From positions 4,526,001 through 4,590,000 of the forward strand of contig NZ_CP011454.1 of the NCBI RefSeq assembly GCF_000695095.2: a DNA stretch of 64,000 bases, given 5' to 3'. This stretch comes from Gemmatimonas phototrophica. Lineage in GTDB: Bacteria > Gemmatimonadota > Gemmatimonadetes > Gemmatimonadales > Gemmatimonadaceae. The notes under the pieces are model-generated. The model worked only from the letters and a program-made list of their open reading frames with translations. It was not told the DNA's origin and searched no databases. Below, piece after piece: positions 43,195 to 52,373 of the stretch. How positions within the stretch are numbered: the stretch's first letter is position 1; every line of letters begins with the position of its first letter. The position numbers and the translations under genes were made by a program.

Positions 43195-43410
43195 ATACGA
43201 CCTCCGGGCGAAGCGCGCCGGTTCCAGTGTCGGCGGTATCGGTGTTCAACCTTCGAACCCGATGTGGCGCGTGCCGCGACACAGGAAAAAGGGTCGCACA
43301 GTGAGAGCGTCTACTCTATCGGGGAGGACTCCCGTTGGAGTCAGGGAATCCCGCACATCGAGATGCGGAACTTTACGCCCCGTCATTCCGCAAAGGGGAA
43401 GCCTCGCGCC
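43195..43410. other. Gap between Usp and cardiolipin synthase genes
   Basis: 216 bp upstream of the Usp gene and downstream of the minus-strand cardiolipin synthase. It holds a short perfect stem gactcc-cgtt-ggagtc (43327-43342) and no ORF with start and codon bias. Likely the Usp promoter and the terminator of the cls gene. Confidence 0.5.
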
Positions 43411-44811
43411 TTACAGAGCCCAGCGTAACGCACGGGCCAGACGGTCCAGCAGACGATGTCCAATCGTGCGCTGGCGCCACGACTCGGCGGTGATTTCAAC
43501 ACTCCCCTCGAGGTCCGTTTTGAATGCGCGCTCCAGTGCCGCACTACTCGCCTCATCGAACAGCAACACATTGCATTCCGCATTCAGCCAAAATGAACGG
43601 AAATCGAGGTTGGACGACCCTACTATACCCGCGTAGCCGTCGACCACCACGGTTTTGGCGTGCAGCGTGGCGCGCTGGTATTCGTACACGCGGACTCCGT
43701 GCTGCAACAGCCGCTGATAGGTCCCATGCGCCGCGTGACGCACCAGCGGCACATCGGTACGCGCGCTGGGAAGCAACAGGCGTACATCCACGCCGCGACG
43801 GGCCGCCGCCGCCAGCAGCTCCAGCGCCCGCGTGGGCGGTGCGAAATAGGGCGTGGTAATCCAGAGCCGTTCGCGCGCGGCCCCCACCAGGGCCACCAGC
43901 ACCGACAGCATTTCCCGCTGTCCTCGCCCCGGACGCGGGTCCAGCACCGCGACCCCGGGCATGTCATCCCCCGCCGGCTCGGCCTCGCGGCGTACCTGGC
44001 GTCCACGCTTCCGATCGCGGCGTCGCCCCAGCCGCCTGGTGAGCTGCGCTTCCAAGCGCAGCGGCAGCGCAAACGCGCGGCGCGTGGTTGGTGGGTGCAC
44101 GACTCCCTCGCTCCAACTCACATACTCCAACCCCGGCAACGCCGGCCCGCGCGCCCTATCCCACCCTTCCGCGAAGACCGCGGCCAACTCCCGCGCCACG
44201 GAGCCGCGCAGCTCGATGAACGTGTCGCGCCACGCGTCTCGGTGCCGACGAATACTCGACCCGTATTCGTTGCCGATGTTCATGCCGCCGGTAAAGCTCA
44301 CCGTGCGGTCAATCACCAGCAGTTTGCGGTGATCACGCCGCAACGCTTCAAAGGGATGGTGCCAAAACCGATGGAAGTGGCGCACCGTAACGCCCCCCGC
44401 TTCCAGCGTCTCCCAGAACTCATCCCGCGTAAAGAGGGAGCCTACCGCGTCGGCCAGCACACTCACCCGCACCCCGCGCTGCGCGGCGGCAATAAGCGCC
44501 CCCTGCATGGACTCCCCGAGGGTATCGTCGCGCAGGATGTACGTCTCCAGCAGCACCTCCTCGCGCGCGTCGCCAATAGCCTGCTGCATCCGCGCAAAGG
44601 CCTCCGGGCCGTCGGGGAGAAGCCGAGCCGGCGGCAGCAGATGCACCGGGCTGCCATCGATACGCTGCACCAGCGCCCGGAACCCCGGGTCACGCACCCC
44701 GTCGGCAAGCCCCCGGGCCAGGCCATACGCCCGCCGCGGCCGAATGGCCGGCGGCCGGTCGTTCCCGGCCGCGGGACCAGGTCCCACGGAAGTTTCCCTG
44801 AACGTTGACAC
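43411..44811 (-). CDS. Phospholipase D superfamily cardiolipin synthase (ClsB-like)
   Basis: 466 residues from a GTG at 44811 (a GTG at 44787 is also in frame; the longer ATG frame would run into the divergent gene). Two HKD motifs are complete: HRKLLVIDRTVSFTGGMNIG (about residue 185) and HAKTVVVDGYAGIVGSSNLD (about 395). Between them lies a basic Arg-rich linker. No N-terminal transmembrane segment is seen, matching ClsB rather than ClsA. It condenses two phosphatidylglycerols, or PG with another donor, to cardiolipin. The C-terminal WRQRTIGHRLLDRLARAL helix is typical. Confidence 0.87.
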   Translation of the reverse strand: MSTFRETSVGPGPAAGNDRPPAIRPRRAYGLARGLADGVRDPGFRALVQRIDGSPVHLLPPARLLPDGPEAFARMQQAIGDAREEVLLETYILRDDTLGESMQGALIAAAQRGVRVSVLADAVGSLFTRDEFWETLEAGGVTVRHFHRFWHHPFEALRRDHRKLLVIDRTVSFTGGMNIGNEYGSSIRRHRDAWRDTFIELRGSVARELAAVFAEGWDRARGPALPGLEYVSWSEGVVHPPTTRRAFALPLRLEAQLTRRLGRRRDRKRGRQVRREAEPAGDDMPGVAVLDPRPGRGQREMLSVLVALVGAARERLWITTPYFAPPTRALELLAAAARRGVDVRLLLPSARTDVPLVRHAAHGTYQRLLQHGVRVYEYQRATLHAKTVVVDGYAGIVGSSNLDFRSFWLNAECNVLLFDEASSAALERAFKTDLEGSVEITAESWRQRTIGHRLLDRLARALRWAL

Positions 44812-44872
44812 GCCGCACGTTGGCAGCTCCCACGGGCTTCCGCCAGCCGTACCCCGCATGCATCGTGTGGGC

Positions 44873-45244
44873 ATGCATCTGCTGCTGCGCTTGCTCATCA
44901 ATGCCGTCGCCCTCTGGTGCGCGGCCCGATTCATTGACGGAATTCAATACACCGGCAGCACCATGGGGCTGCTGGGGCTCTCGCTGGTCTTTGGCGTGGT
45001 CAACGCCTTCATCCGCCCCATACTCGAGTTCTTCTCGCTCCCGGTGCTCATTCTCACGCTGGGACTGTTTGCGCTGGTACTGAACGCCGGCATGCTGCTC
45101 ATCACCAGCGCCGCCGCCACCCGTCTCGACATCCCGTTCCACGTGGATGGCTTTGGCGCCGCCATCCTGGGCGCCCTGCTCGTGAGTATCGTGGGCACCG
45201 TCCTGGGATGGGTGCTCATTCCCAGCGAACAGGACAACGACTGA
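44873..45244 (+). CDS. Phage-holin-family (PF04020) membrane protein
   Basis: 123 residues, four transmembrane segments, a common small bacterial membrane protein often annotated as phage holin family 4 but not phage-linked. NAFIRPILEFFSLPVLILTLGLFALVLNA is the family core. Starts at 44858 and 44873 are both possible; the second follows the hydrophobic pattern best. Divergent from the cardiolipin synthase gene. Function unknown; no phage genes are nearby. Confidence 0.82.
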   Translation: MHLLLRLLINAVALWCAARFIDGIQYTGSTMGLLGLSLVFGVVNAFIRPILEFFSLPVLILTLGLFALVLNAGMLLITSAAATRLDIPFHVDGFGAAILGALLVSIVGTVLGWVLIPSEQDND

Positions 45245-45268
45245 ACGCTGGTCGATGGTTGTGCGACC

Positions 45269-46261
45269 TCACACCGGGAGGTCGCTCGCCAGCAACTCAT
45301 CCAGCACCGCCACCACCCGGTCGCGAATGTGGGCGGGCCGTACCACCACCGCGTCGGGGCCGTACTGCAGCACCTGGCGCACCGCCCACGCTTCATCGGC
45401 CAGCGGATACGTCACCTCCAGCCAGCCATCGTCGCCCACCGTGAGCGACAGGCGCTCCGCAATCCAGCGCGCCACCTGCGGCGAATAGCGCACCACCAGC
45501 GTCTCGTCTACGCGCTCCTCGCGCTGGAACACATGCCCCTGCTGCAGGACGTGCGCGATGGAGAAATCGGCCGGTACCGTATAGCGATCGGTCGTGGCCG
45601 TGGCCTGCACCACGCGGTCCAGCCGGAAGACACGCAGCGCTGTGGCCCGCTCGCAGTACGCCACCAGATACACGTTGGCGTCGGCCCGCAACAGCGCGTA
45701 CGGACGCACCCGACGCTCCCCCGGTGCCGCTTCGTTGGGACGCTGATACACCAGCGTCACCACGCAACACTGCTCGAGCGCCTGTTGCAGCACCGCCAGC
45801 GAGGCCAGCTCGGGTTCACGCGCCGCTTCCACCGCCAGCGCATCATCACGCCGGGCAACGTCACCTTTGTGGGCATCGGTGACACTCACCGCCCGTCGCA
45901 CCGCCAGCGCCTGCAGCTGCGTGCGGGTGCGCGCTATGAGCTCCCGCTCGTCAATCGGCAGTTCATGCTGCAGCATCCCCAACCCCAAATCGAGCGCGAG
46001 CATCTCCGGGCGATTGAGCTTCTGCGGGCGTTTGAAGTGCGACGATTGCATGGAGGCGCGTGTGCCATCGATGAGCACCTGCACCGTATCCACCCACCCC
46101 GCCGGCGTATCGTACCGCTCAAGCGAGGCGAAATCCTTGCGCAAGATCTTCGTTGTGGTGCCAACGCGCTCGGCCACATCATCCAACGTGAGCTGCGGTT
46201 CGTCGGCCATGAGCGGGAAGGCCAGGAGCAACCGCTGCAGTCGTTCGTCGGCGCGAATCAT
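45269..46261 (-). CDS. WYL-domain transcriptional regulator (PafC-like)
   Basis: 330 residues. N-terminal winged-helix part (LTLDDVAERVGTTTKILRKDFASLERYD) then the WYL domain (VVTLVYQRPNEAAPGERRVRPYALLRADANVYLVAYCERATALRVFRLDRV) and C-terminal WCX domain. PafB/PafC pairs activate a RecA-independent DNA-damage regulon in actinobacteria by binding single-stranded nucleic acid; the same role here is an inference. Its ATG overlaps the upstream regulator's stop (4 bp), so the two are coexpressed. Confidence 0.88.
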   Translation of the reverse strand: MIRADERLQRLLLAFPLMADEPQLTLDDVAERVGTTTKILRKDFASLERYDTPAGWVDTVQVLIDGTRASMQSSHFKRPQKLNRPEMLALDLGLGMLQHELPIDERELIARTRTQLQALAVRRAVSVTDAHKGDVARRDDALAVEAAREPELASLAVLQQALEQCCVVTLVYQRPNEAAPGERRVRPYALLRADANVYLVAYCERATALRVFRLDRVVQATATTDRYTVPADFSIAHVLQQGHVFQREERVDETLVVRYSPQVARWIAERLSLTVGDDGWLEVTYPLADEAWAVRQVLQYGPDAVVVRPAHIRDRVVAVLDELLASDLPV

Positions 46262-47391
46262 GCTACGTCTCCGGTGGAGCTCACGGCCTGCTGCGCGGCA
46301 CGCGCCGAGGTAAGGAGCGCGCGCCATTCGGCCACCGCCTCCGGTGGGGAGACCGGTCGCGCGTCGCCCGCAAATGACAGCAACCAGCGCAAAAACGTAT
46401 CGCGACGGCGCACGCGAAAAGTGCGCAACGCGTGCGTGGCGGTGAGCGCCTGCAACGCCGCATCCAGCGGCGCCGGTGCATCCTCCCCCAGCTGGCGCCC
46501 CTGCGCCACCAATCCGGAATCCCCGCGGAACGCGACCAGCACATGCGCATGATCGCCGTTGCCAATGTCCCACGCCTGACGGGACGCGGCATACGCCGAC
46601 AAGTCGAACCCGGCGGGGATCTCAAAATCCGGATGCTGTCGCTTGGTGTTGCCCATGGCCGCCTGACGGATGCGACTGACGCGAAATTGCCGTAACGCAT
46701 TGGCCGGTACATCGCGCGCCACGAGATACCAATGCCCCGTCAGAAACACGAGCCCGTACGGATCCACTTCACGCGCGGCCGTTTCGTCGCGCCCCATGCT
46801 GTGGTACGTGAAGTGCAATCGCTTGCGCAGCGCCACCGCGTCACTCACCACATCAAACACGTCGCCGTCCACGCGCAGCACCGCCGCGGCCGGCAAACCG
46901 CTGGCAAAATCTTCGATATCAAACTGCAGTTTGCGCAATGCCGCCGATGCATCCTGCGTAAGCTCCGGATGCCCCAGCACCGACACCCGCGCCGCCGCCC
47001 GTCGCAACGCATGACATTCATCGGGGGTGAGCACCAGCGCCGGAATGCCACTGCTGCCCGTGAGCGCACCGCGCCGCGGCTGTTGCCGCAACTCCGCCTG
47101 CGCCGGCAGCAACGCTTCACACACCGACAACAGCGGCAAATAAAAGTCCGCCTTCTTGAGCTGATACTTCACCACCCCGTCGCTCTCGGCCACGGTATCA
47201 ATCACCACGCCCAGCTCACGCAGTTCGTCCTTGTCGCGCTCGAACATGCGCAGGATGCTCCCCTCGTTTACATCGGGGTCATCGTATCCGGGCACATCAC
47301 GGCGCAGATCGGTGAGCGAGACGGCGTAGCGCCGTCCCAACAGCGCGGCCAGCAGATCGAGCCAGCGGTGGAGTTTATCAGTGGCAGACAT
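46258..47391 (-). CDS. WYL-domain transcriptional regulator (PafB-like)
   Basis: 377 residues. Winged helix at the N-terminus (DLLAALLGRRYAVSLTDLRRDVPGYDD, MFERDKDELRELGV) followed by a WYL domain (LHFTYHSMGRDETAAREVDPYGLVFLTGHWYLVARD, FRVSRIRQA) and a WCX-type C-terminus. It is the first gene of the pair and, by gene order, corresponds to PafB; PafC follows. The upstream neighbour is the matC transporter gene, transcribed in the same direction 72 bp away. Confidence 0.88.
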   Translation of the reverse strand: MSATDKLHRWLDLLAALLGRRYAVSLTDLRRDVPGYDDPDVNEGSILRMFERDKDELRELGVVIDTVAESDGVVKYQLKKADFYLPLLSVCEALLPAQAELRQQPRRGALTGSSGIPALVLTPDECHALRRAAARVSVLGHPELTQDASAALRKLQFDIEDFASGLPAAAVLRVDGDVFDVVSDAVALRKRLHFTYHSMGRDETAAREVDPYGLVFLTGHWYLVARDVPANALRQFRVSRIRQAAMGNTKRQHPDFEIPAGFDLSAYAASRQAWDIGNGDHAHVLVAFRGDSGLVAQGRQLGEDAPAPLDAALQALTATHALRTFRVRRRDTFLRWLLSFAGDARPVSPPEAVAEWRALLTSARAAQQAVSSTGDVA

Positions 47392-47463
47392 GAGCGGGAT
47401 TCTATGAGCACCCGCTGACAATTGCGGGTGAACGGGAAGGCATTCGGCGCGGCGGGGAACGCG

Positions 47464-48711
47464 CTACACCACAAAGAAGGGCACAAGAAACTGCGCGAAC
47501 AGGGCGCCGGCAATACTCATGGCAAAGCCCCACAGCAGCAGCTGCCGGAACAGCACCTTGGTGTTCTCCCCCTTGGGGACGGCGGCAATACACAGCCCCC
47601 CAATGGTGGAGAGCGGAGACACGTCCACCAGCGCCGCGCCTACGTTCACACTCAGCGCAATCTCCAAGGGATTTCCTCCCCCCAGCTTGGCCACCAACCC
47701 CGGAATGGCAGGGAGAAAGGCCGGATACACCACCCCCGACGTGGAGCTGTAGGTGGAGATGAGACCGGTCACCCCGGCAATCACGCCGTTCACGGTGGCG
47801 GGGGTCGCCAGCTGCGACAGCAACGTGGTGAACAGCTCCATGCCGCCGGTTTTGTCGAGCACGCCAATCAACACGCTCACGCCGCACACCATGGTGAGCA
47901 CCGGCCACGGTACCTGACGCAGCATCTCGCCATCGTTCCCCAGCCCGGCCAGCACCAGCACGGTGGCGGCCGCAAAGGCGGTGAGCCCCGGAGGTGCCTT
48001 GAACACCAATACGCCCAACACCCACACCGCGAGCACCGCCAACGTGATCAGGTGCGCACGGGTCAAGCGCACCAGCGATACACTCTCCGCGCTCAACGGC
48101 CGCGCGTGGCGCAGTGCCGGCCCGCCAAAGAGCGCCCACGCTCCGGCCGCCACCAACGCATGCGCCACGAAATTGGCCCCAAACACGGCCAGCTCGTGGC
48201 CACCCAGCCCCGCTTTGTCCATGAGCGACAGCACCAGCACCCCAATGGCGCTGATGGGCGAGAGATTCCCGGCGTTGGCCCCGTTGCCAATCATGAGCGC
48301 CGCCAGCAGCATGGGCACCCGCGCCTGATGGGCGAGTCCCATGGCCAGCGGGGCCAGCAACGCGGTGGTGGCAATGGCCCCCGGTCCGGTGGTGCTGATC
48401 ACACACGCCAGGGCAAAGAGCAATACCGGTAGCAACGCCACACGCCCGTGCAAGACGCGCAGCCCGCCGTGCGTGAGCGCTTCCATGGTGCCGTTGGATT
48501 GCGCCACGCCAAAGAGCAACGTCACGCCCAGCAAGGTGAGAAAGAGCGACGACGGAAACACGGCCATGACCTGATCGACCTTCCACCCTGCCGCGAAGAC
48601 ACCAATGGCCCAAGCCAGGGCCACCGCCAACACCCCCACGTTGAGACGCGAGGTGAGGCTCACTGCCACCACCAGCAACAGTGCCAGCAACGACAGCGCG
48701 GCCGCACTCAT
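47464..48711 (-). CDS. matC: Dicarboxylate/malonate carrier, MatC family
   Basis: 415 residues, about twelve transmembrane segments. The MatC N-terminal signature is clear: NVGVLAVALAWAIGVFAAG, FPSSLFLTLLGVTLLFGVAQSNGTME. It likely brings malonate or a related dicarboxylate into the cell. The malonyl-CoA synthetase gene lies just upstream (25 bp), the same pairing as matB-matC in Rhizobium. No matA (malonyl-CoA decarboxylase) is in the window. Confidence 0.85.
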   Translation of the reverse strand: MSAAALSLLALLLVVAVSLTSRLNVGVLAVALAWAIGVFAAGWKVDQVMAVFPSSLFLTLLGVTLLFGVAQSNGTMEALTHGGLRVLHGRVALLPVLLFALACVISTTGPGAIATTALLAPLAMGLAHQARVPMLLAALMIGNGANAGNLSPISAIGVLVLSLMDKAGLGGHELAVFGANFVAHALVAAGAWALFGGPALRHARPLSAESVSLVRLTRAHLITLAVLAVWVLGVLVFKAPPGLTAFAAATVLVLAGLGNDGEMLRQVPWPVLTMVCGVSVLIGVLDKTGGMELFTTLLSQLATPATVNGVIAGVTGLISTYSSTSGVVYPAFLPAIPGLVAKLGGGNPLEIALSVNVGAALVDVSPLSTIGGLCIAAVPKGENTKVLFRQLLLWGFAMSIAGALFAQFLVPFFVV

Positions 48712-48736
48712 GCGCGAATATCCCGTAGCCTACTCA

Positions 48737-50215
48737 TCAGGCCGGCGTCCACGGTGGCAACAGATGGCGCTGCACCTTGCCCAGCGCCGTGCGCGGCAGG
48801 GCATCCACGCGCACCACACCACGTGGCACCTTGAACGAAGCGAGCTGCGTCCGCACTTGTGCCACGACCTCGTCCAGCACGACGCGTTCGTCGCACACCA
48901 CGTACGCCACCGGGACCTCGCCCCGCACCGCGTCTTTCACGCCCACGACGGCGGCTTCCCGAATGCCGGGCAGCTCCGCCAGCAGCTCTTCAATTTCGCG
49001 CGGGTAAATATTGAATCCCCCCGAAATAATCAGATCACTGCGGCGTCCTTCCAGCGTGATATATCCATCGGGTCCCCGCACACCTACATCCCCTGTGCGG
49101 AACCAGCCCTGTACAAACGCCGAGGCCTCGGCGTCAGGGCGCTTCCAGTAGCCCGCGCACACGTTGGGGCCACGCACCAGCAGTTCACCGCTGGTACCAT
49201 CGGCCACGTCTTCCAGTGCGTCGTTCACAATGCGCACGCTGGTCATGGGCATCGGAAAGCCCACGGTGCCGGCGCGACGTTCACCATGATACGGATTGCT
49301 CACGTTCATGAGCGTTTCCGTCATGCCGTAGCGCTCGAGAATGACGTGCCCGAAGCGTTGCGCAAACGCGTCCATGACCGGGGCCGGCAGGGGCGCGGAT
49401 CCGGAGACGAACAGTCGCATGGAGGCGCCAATGCGCTGCGCGTCGTCGGGCGGCAGTTCCAGCAGCCGCACGTACATGGTGGGGACCCCGAAGAACAGCG
49501 TGGGGCCATACGTGGTGAACCAGTGCGGCGCGCGTTCCTGCTCAAAGCGCTCCACCAGCTTCATGTGACAGCCACTCAGCAGCCAGACATGCAACCCGTT
49601 ACCCAGGCCGTGCACGTGAAAGAGTGGCAGTACGGCGAGGTAGCGGTCGGCGGCGGTGATTTCCCATGCCTGCACCAGCGCCAGCGCATTGGCGGCGAAG
49701 TTCCCATGCGTCAGAATCGCGCCTTTGGACGTGCCGGTGGTCCCCGAGGTATACACCAGCGCCATGGGGGTGTCGGCGTGCGCGGGCACCGTCACCCGGT
49801 GCGGGGACGCGGCGGACATGTCGGCGGCCAGCGTCTGCACATCCCACCACGGCGTCCCGGTGGGGAGCAGCGCCGACTGCGCGTGTGTGGTAATCACCGC
49901 CACCGGCGCCGCGTCCTGCACGATGTGCGCAATTTCGCGCTCACGGTACAGCACATTGATGGGCACCACGATCACGCCGCGCTTCACGCAGGCCAGCCAG
50001 AGATCCACGATGGCCGGCTGGTTGACCAGGTAGAAGGCCAGCCGATCGCCGGCGCGCACGCCACGCGCATCAAGCACGGCGCCCAGCTGATTGCTGCGGG
50101 TTTCGAGCGTCCCGAAGTCGTAGCGGGTGACCGTCCCGGTCGCCTCTTCAAATTCGAGCGCCGGGTGCGTGGCGCGCCCCAGCAGCGAGCGGTCGAACAG
50201 TCCAAGCAGTGACAT
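48737..50215 (-). CDS. matB: Malonyl-CoA synthetase, MatB-like acyl-CoA ligase
   Basis: 492 residues. AMP-binding fold with VYTSGTTGTSKGAILTHGN (P-loop), ERYGMTETLMNVSNPYHGERRAGTVGFPMP, the hinge FRTGDVGVRGPDGYITLEGR and catalytic Lys in TALGKVQRH. The SNPYxGxRRAGTVGFPxP stretch is the MatB fingerprint, distinguishing it from general acyl-CoA ligases. It makes malonyl-CoA from malonate, ATP and CoA. Start at 50215. With the transporter it forms a two-gene malonate uptake and activation unit; malonyl-CoA could feed fatty acid synthesis directly. Confidence 0.87.
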   Translation of the reverse strand: MSLLGLFDRSLLGRATHPALEFEEATGTVTRYDFGTLETRSNQLGAVLDARGVRAGDRLAFYLVNQPAIVDLWLACVKRGVIVVPINVLYREREIAHIVQDAAPVAVITTHAQSALLPTGTPWWDVQTLAADMSAASPHRVTVPAHADTPMALVYTSGTTGTSKGAILTHGNFAANALALVQAWEITAADRYLAVLPLFHVHGLGNGLHVWLLSGCHMKLVERFEQERAPHWFTTYGPTLFFGVPTMYVRLLELPPDDAQRIGASMRLFVSGSAPLPAPVMDAFAQRFGHVILERYGMTETLMNVSNPYHGERRAGTVGFPMPMTSVRIVNDALEDVADGTSGELLVRGPNVCAGYWKRPDAEASAFVQGWFRTGDVGVRGPDGYITLEGRRSDLIISGGFNIYPREIEELLAELPGIREAAVVGVKDAVRGEVPVAYVVCDERVVLDEVVAQVRTQLASFKVPRGVVRVDALPRTALGKVQRHLLPPWTPA

Positions 50216-50294
50216 GGCGCGGAAGGTACCGATGGGGGTACCCCCGCGCCATGTATCGCCGGGCTCGCTCACCCGGCGATGTGCATCGCTCTGC

Positions 50295-50564
50295 TCAGTG
50301 CGTCACCAACGCCAGCAGGACCGATTCGTCAAATCCTTCACGGCGAAGGTCGTCCAACGAACAGCCGGTGTTCGAGACGACATCCTGCAACAACGTGACC
50401 AGCCGCGAAAAGCGATCGAGCTCACAGGTGGGACGCTGCAGGTTCAGCAACGGCGCATAAGTGCCGCCGCCGGGCTGCACGGCACGGGCCAGCGTAGAGA
50501 GCGCCAGCGCATGCTCCAATCCACCGGCAAAAGCGCCGAAGGGGGTGCGAAGAGCAAGGGACAT
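50295..50564 (-). CDS. Small protein with degenerate HD-like helices
   Basis: 89 residues with a strong Shine-Dalgarno (caggagg, seven bases before the ATG), so it is probably translated. The C-terminal RLVTLLQDVVSNTGCSLDDLRREGFDESVLLALV resembles the LLHDVVEDTxxTLEDLRxxGF motif of (p)ppGpp-type HD hydrolases, but the metal-binding HD dyad is QD and no other ligands remain, so it cannot be an active phosphohydrolase. It may be a remnant or an adaptor. Lies 79 bp from matB, same strand. Confidence 0.65.
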   Translation of the reverse strand: MSLALRTPFGAFAGGLEHALALSTLARAVQPGGGTYAPLLNLQRPTCELDRFSRLVTLLQDVVSNTGCSLDDLRREGFDESVLLALVTH

Positions 50565-50715
50565 CGTATGCCTCCTGAGAACCCGTTGGCGGATTCGGTG
50601 GTGACTGCGCCAGGATGACGTGCTGCCGTGTCGCTCAACCTCTGCATCATCGGTGCCGATACCAATTCAGCGGAAGTGTGTCCGTCGTCACGCCTTGGTC
50701 ACGGTCACCCCCCGC

Positions 50716-51183
50716 CTACCGGAGGCCGAACTCCTGCGTGAGCGCGCGCACGCCGGCCAGCGAGAGTCCGTCTTCTTCAAAGACGATGACGCCCATCAGC
50801 GCCCGGCTGACATCGTCGGGGAGGCGGTCGGTACGAAAGACCTGAATGACCGGTCCCGTGCTCATGGCATCGCCCAGTCGGGTACAGGCCCATCCGGCGG
50901 CCAGCGTGGGTTCACTGTCGTAGCCATGGGCGAGGACGGCCTGCAGACGCACCGCCGACACGCCGCGATAGGCCAGCGCAGGGTGCTTCGGCCCCAAACT
51001 GCGCTCAAACAGCGCCTGCCACGCCATGGGACGGGCGCCCTGATCCCGTCGCCCGCTGGCCACAATCACCTGTGGCGAACGGGAAAGCACATGCATGCGT
51101 TCTACGGCATCCTGTAGATCTTCGAGGATGCGTGCCTGTCGGTCCGGCGCGCCGGTCCCTGTGGTATCCATGGGATCGTTCAT
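50716..51183 (-). CDS. Hypothetical soluble protein
   Basis: 155 residues. The middle reads YRGVSAVRLQAVLAHGYDS and AAGWACTRLGDAMSTGPVIQVFR, which faintly recalls ADP-ribosyltransferase folds, but no complete R-S-E or H-Y-E motif can be matched, so I leave it unassigned. The start at 51183 lacks a good ribosome site; an ATG at 51171 is also possible. It is divergent from the MFS gene (starts 42 bp apart) and 151 bp upstream of the small HD-like gene on the same strand. Confidence 0.5.
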   Translation of the reverse strand: MNDPMDTTGTGAPDRQARILEDLQDAVERMHVLSRSPQVIVASGRRDQGARPMAWQALFERSLGPKHPALAYRGVSAVRLQAVLAHGYDSEPTLAAGWACTRLGDAMSTGPVIQVFRTDRLPDDVSRALMGVIVFEEDGLSLAGVRALTQEFGLR

Positions 51184-51224
51184 GCTTCAATCTTCGTGTG
51201 CACACGCCCCCCGGCCACCCCCAC

Positions 51225-52373
51225 GTGTTTACGCTTTTTCTCGTCGTTTTTCTCGATCTGGTCGGCTTTGGCATGATCATCCCGGTGTTTCCGTTCTACG
51301 CGGAGCGCATCGGGGTCTCGCCATCGTCGGTGATCTTCTTTCTGGGGTTGTATTCGGCCGGTCAGCTCGTTGGCGCCCCGCTCTGGGGAAGCCTCTCCGA
51401 CCGCATCGGGCGGCGGCCGGTACTGCTCTTCACCCTGCTGGCCAACGCCGCCTCCACCTGGATGCTGGCCTACGCTGATACCGGGGTGACGCTCGCACTC
51501 TCACGTGTGCTCGCAGGGCTCGCGGCTGGCAATATCTCTACCGCCTACGCCTACACGACCGACATCACCACCGACGCCACCCGCCCCAAAGCCCTCGGGT
51601 TGCTGGGATCGGCCTTTGGGATGGGCTTCATTTTGGGCCCGGCGCTCGGTGGCCTGCTGGCCGGGACTGACGGAGAGAACGGCTCGTCGCTCGTGCAGGT
51701 CGCCCACGCGGCGGCCGTGCTGTCGCTGGTGGCATTCGTGCTCACCTTCCTCCGCCTCCCCGAATCGCTTCCGCCCGAAAAGCGCCGTCAGGCCAATACA
51801 AAGCGCACCAGCATGAAGGTGTTCTTTTCCCGTCCGGTGCTGCGCGGCTTGCTTGTGGCCACGATTGTGGTGGTGGCTGCCGTCTCCCTGCTGCAAAGCA
51901 CGCTGGCACTGTTCTCCGCCGAACGATTAGCCGTTGGCCCCCGGACGTTGGGGTGGATTTACGGCTTCACCGGGGTCATTTCGGTGGCGGTCCAGGTGGG
52001 GGGCATTGGCAAACTCACGGCGCGGTTTGGCGCTCGGCAGCTGGCCATGGTGGGCATTGTTCTCACCGCCATCGGCATGGCCGGCGTACCATTTGCTCAC
52101 GGCATGGGGTTCCTGCTCGCCACGCTGTCGGTCTTTGCCGTGGGGTCGGCGCTTTTCAACCCCAGCATGAGCGGGCTGGTGGCCGCCTCGGCCGACCCGC
52201 ACGAACGGGGCGGCGTCCTGGGCGCCTACCAGGGCGCCGCGTCGCTGGGCCGAGTGATTGGCCCGGTGGTGGGGAGCGGCGTGGCGAGCGTGGTGGGCCT
52301 CAGTGGCCCTTTCGCCGTGGGCGCCGCCGTCTGTCTGGTGGGCACCCTGCTGCTCTCCCAGAAGCGGCGCTGA
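51225..52373 (+). CDS. MFS multidrug/TetA-type exporter
   Basis: 382 residues, twelve transmembrane segments in two halves. GQLVGAPLWGSLSDRIGRRPVLL is the MFS cytoplasmic loop motif A; GSAFGMGFILGPALGGLLAG is the drug:H+ antiporter motif C of the TetA-like group. Starts at GTG 51225 (chosen: MFTLFLVVFLDLVGFGMI) or GTG 51198. Substrate unknown. Followed by a double repeat element. Confidence 0.85.
   Translation: MFTLFLVVFLDLVGFGMIIPVFPFYAERIGVSPSSVIFFLGLYSAGQLVGAPLWGSLSDRIGRRPVLLFTLLANAASTWMLAYADTGVTLALSRVLAGLAAGNISTAYAYTTDITTDATRPKALGLLGSAFGMGFILGPALGGLLAGTDGENGSSLVQVAHAAAVLSLVAFVLTFLRLPESLPPEKRRQANTKRTSMKVFFSRPVLRGLLVATIVVVAAVSLLQSTLALFSAERLAVGPRTLGWIYGFTGVISVAVQVGGIGKLTARFGARQLAMVGIVLTAIGMAGVPFAHGMGFLLATLSVFAVGSALFNPSMSGLVAASADPHERGGVLGAYQGAASLGRVIGPVVGSGVASVVGLSGPFAVGAAVCLVGTLLLSQKRR

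Noticed and set aside
43235-43275. tRNA-like T-arm (gttcaaccttcgaaccc)
   Set aside because: No acceptor, D or anticodon stem could be paired around it on either strand.
44873-45244. Prophage remnant suggested by the holin-family label
   Set aside because: PF04020 proteins are widespread in bacteria and no other phage gene is nearby.
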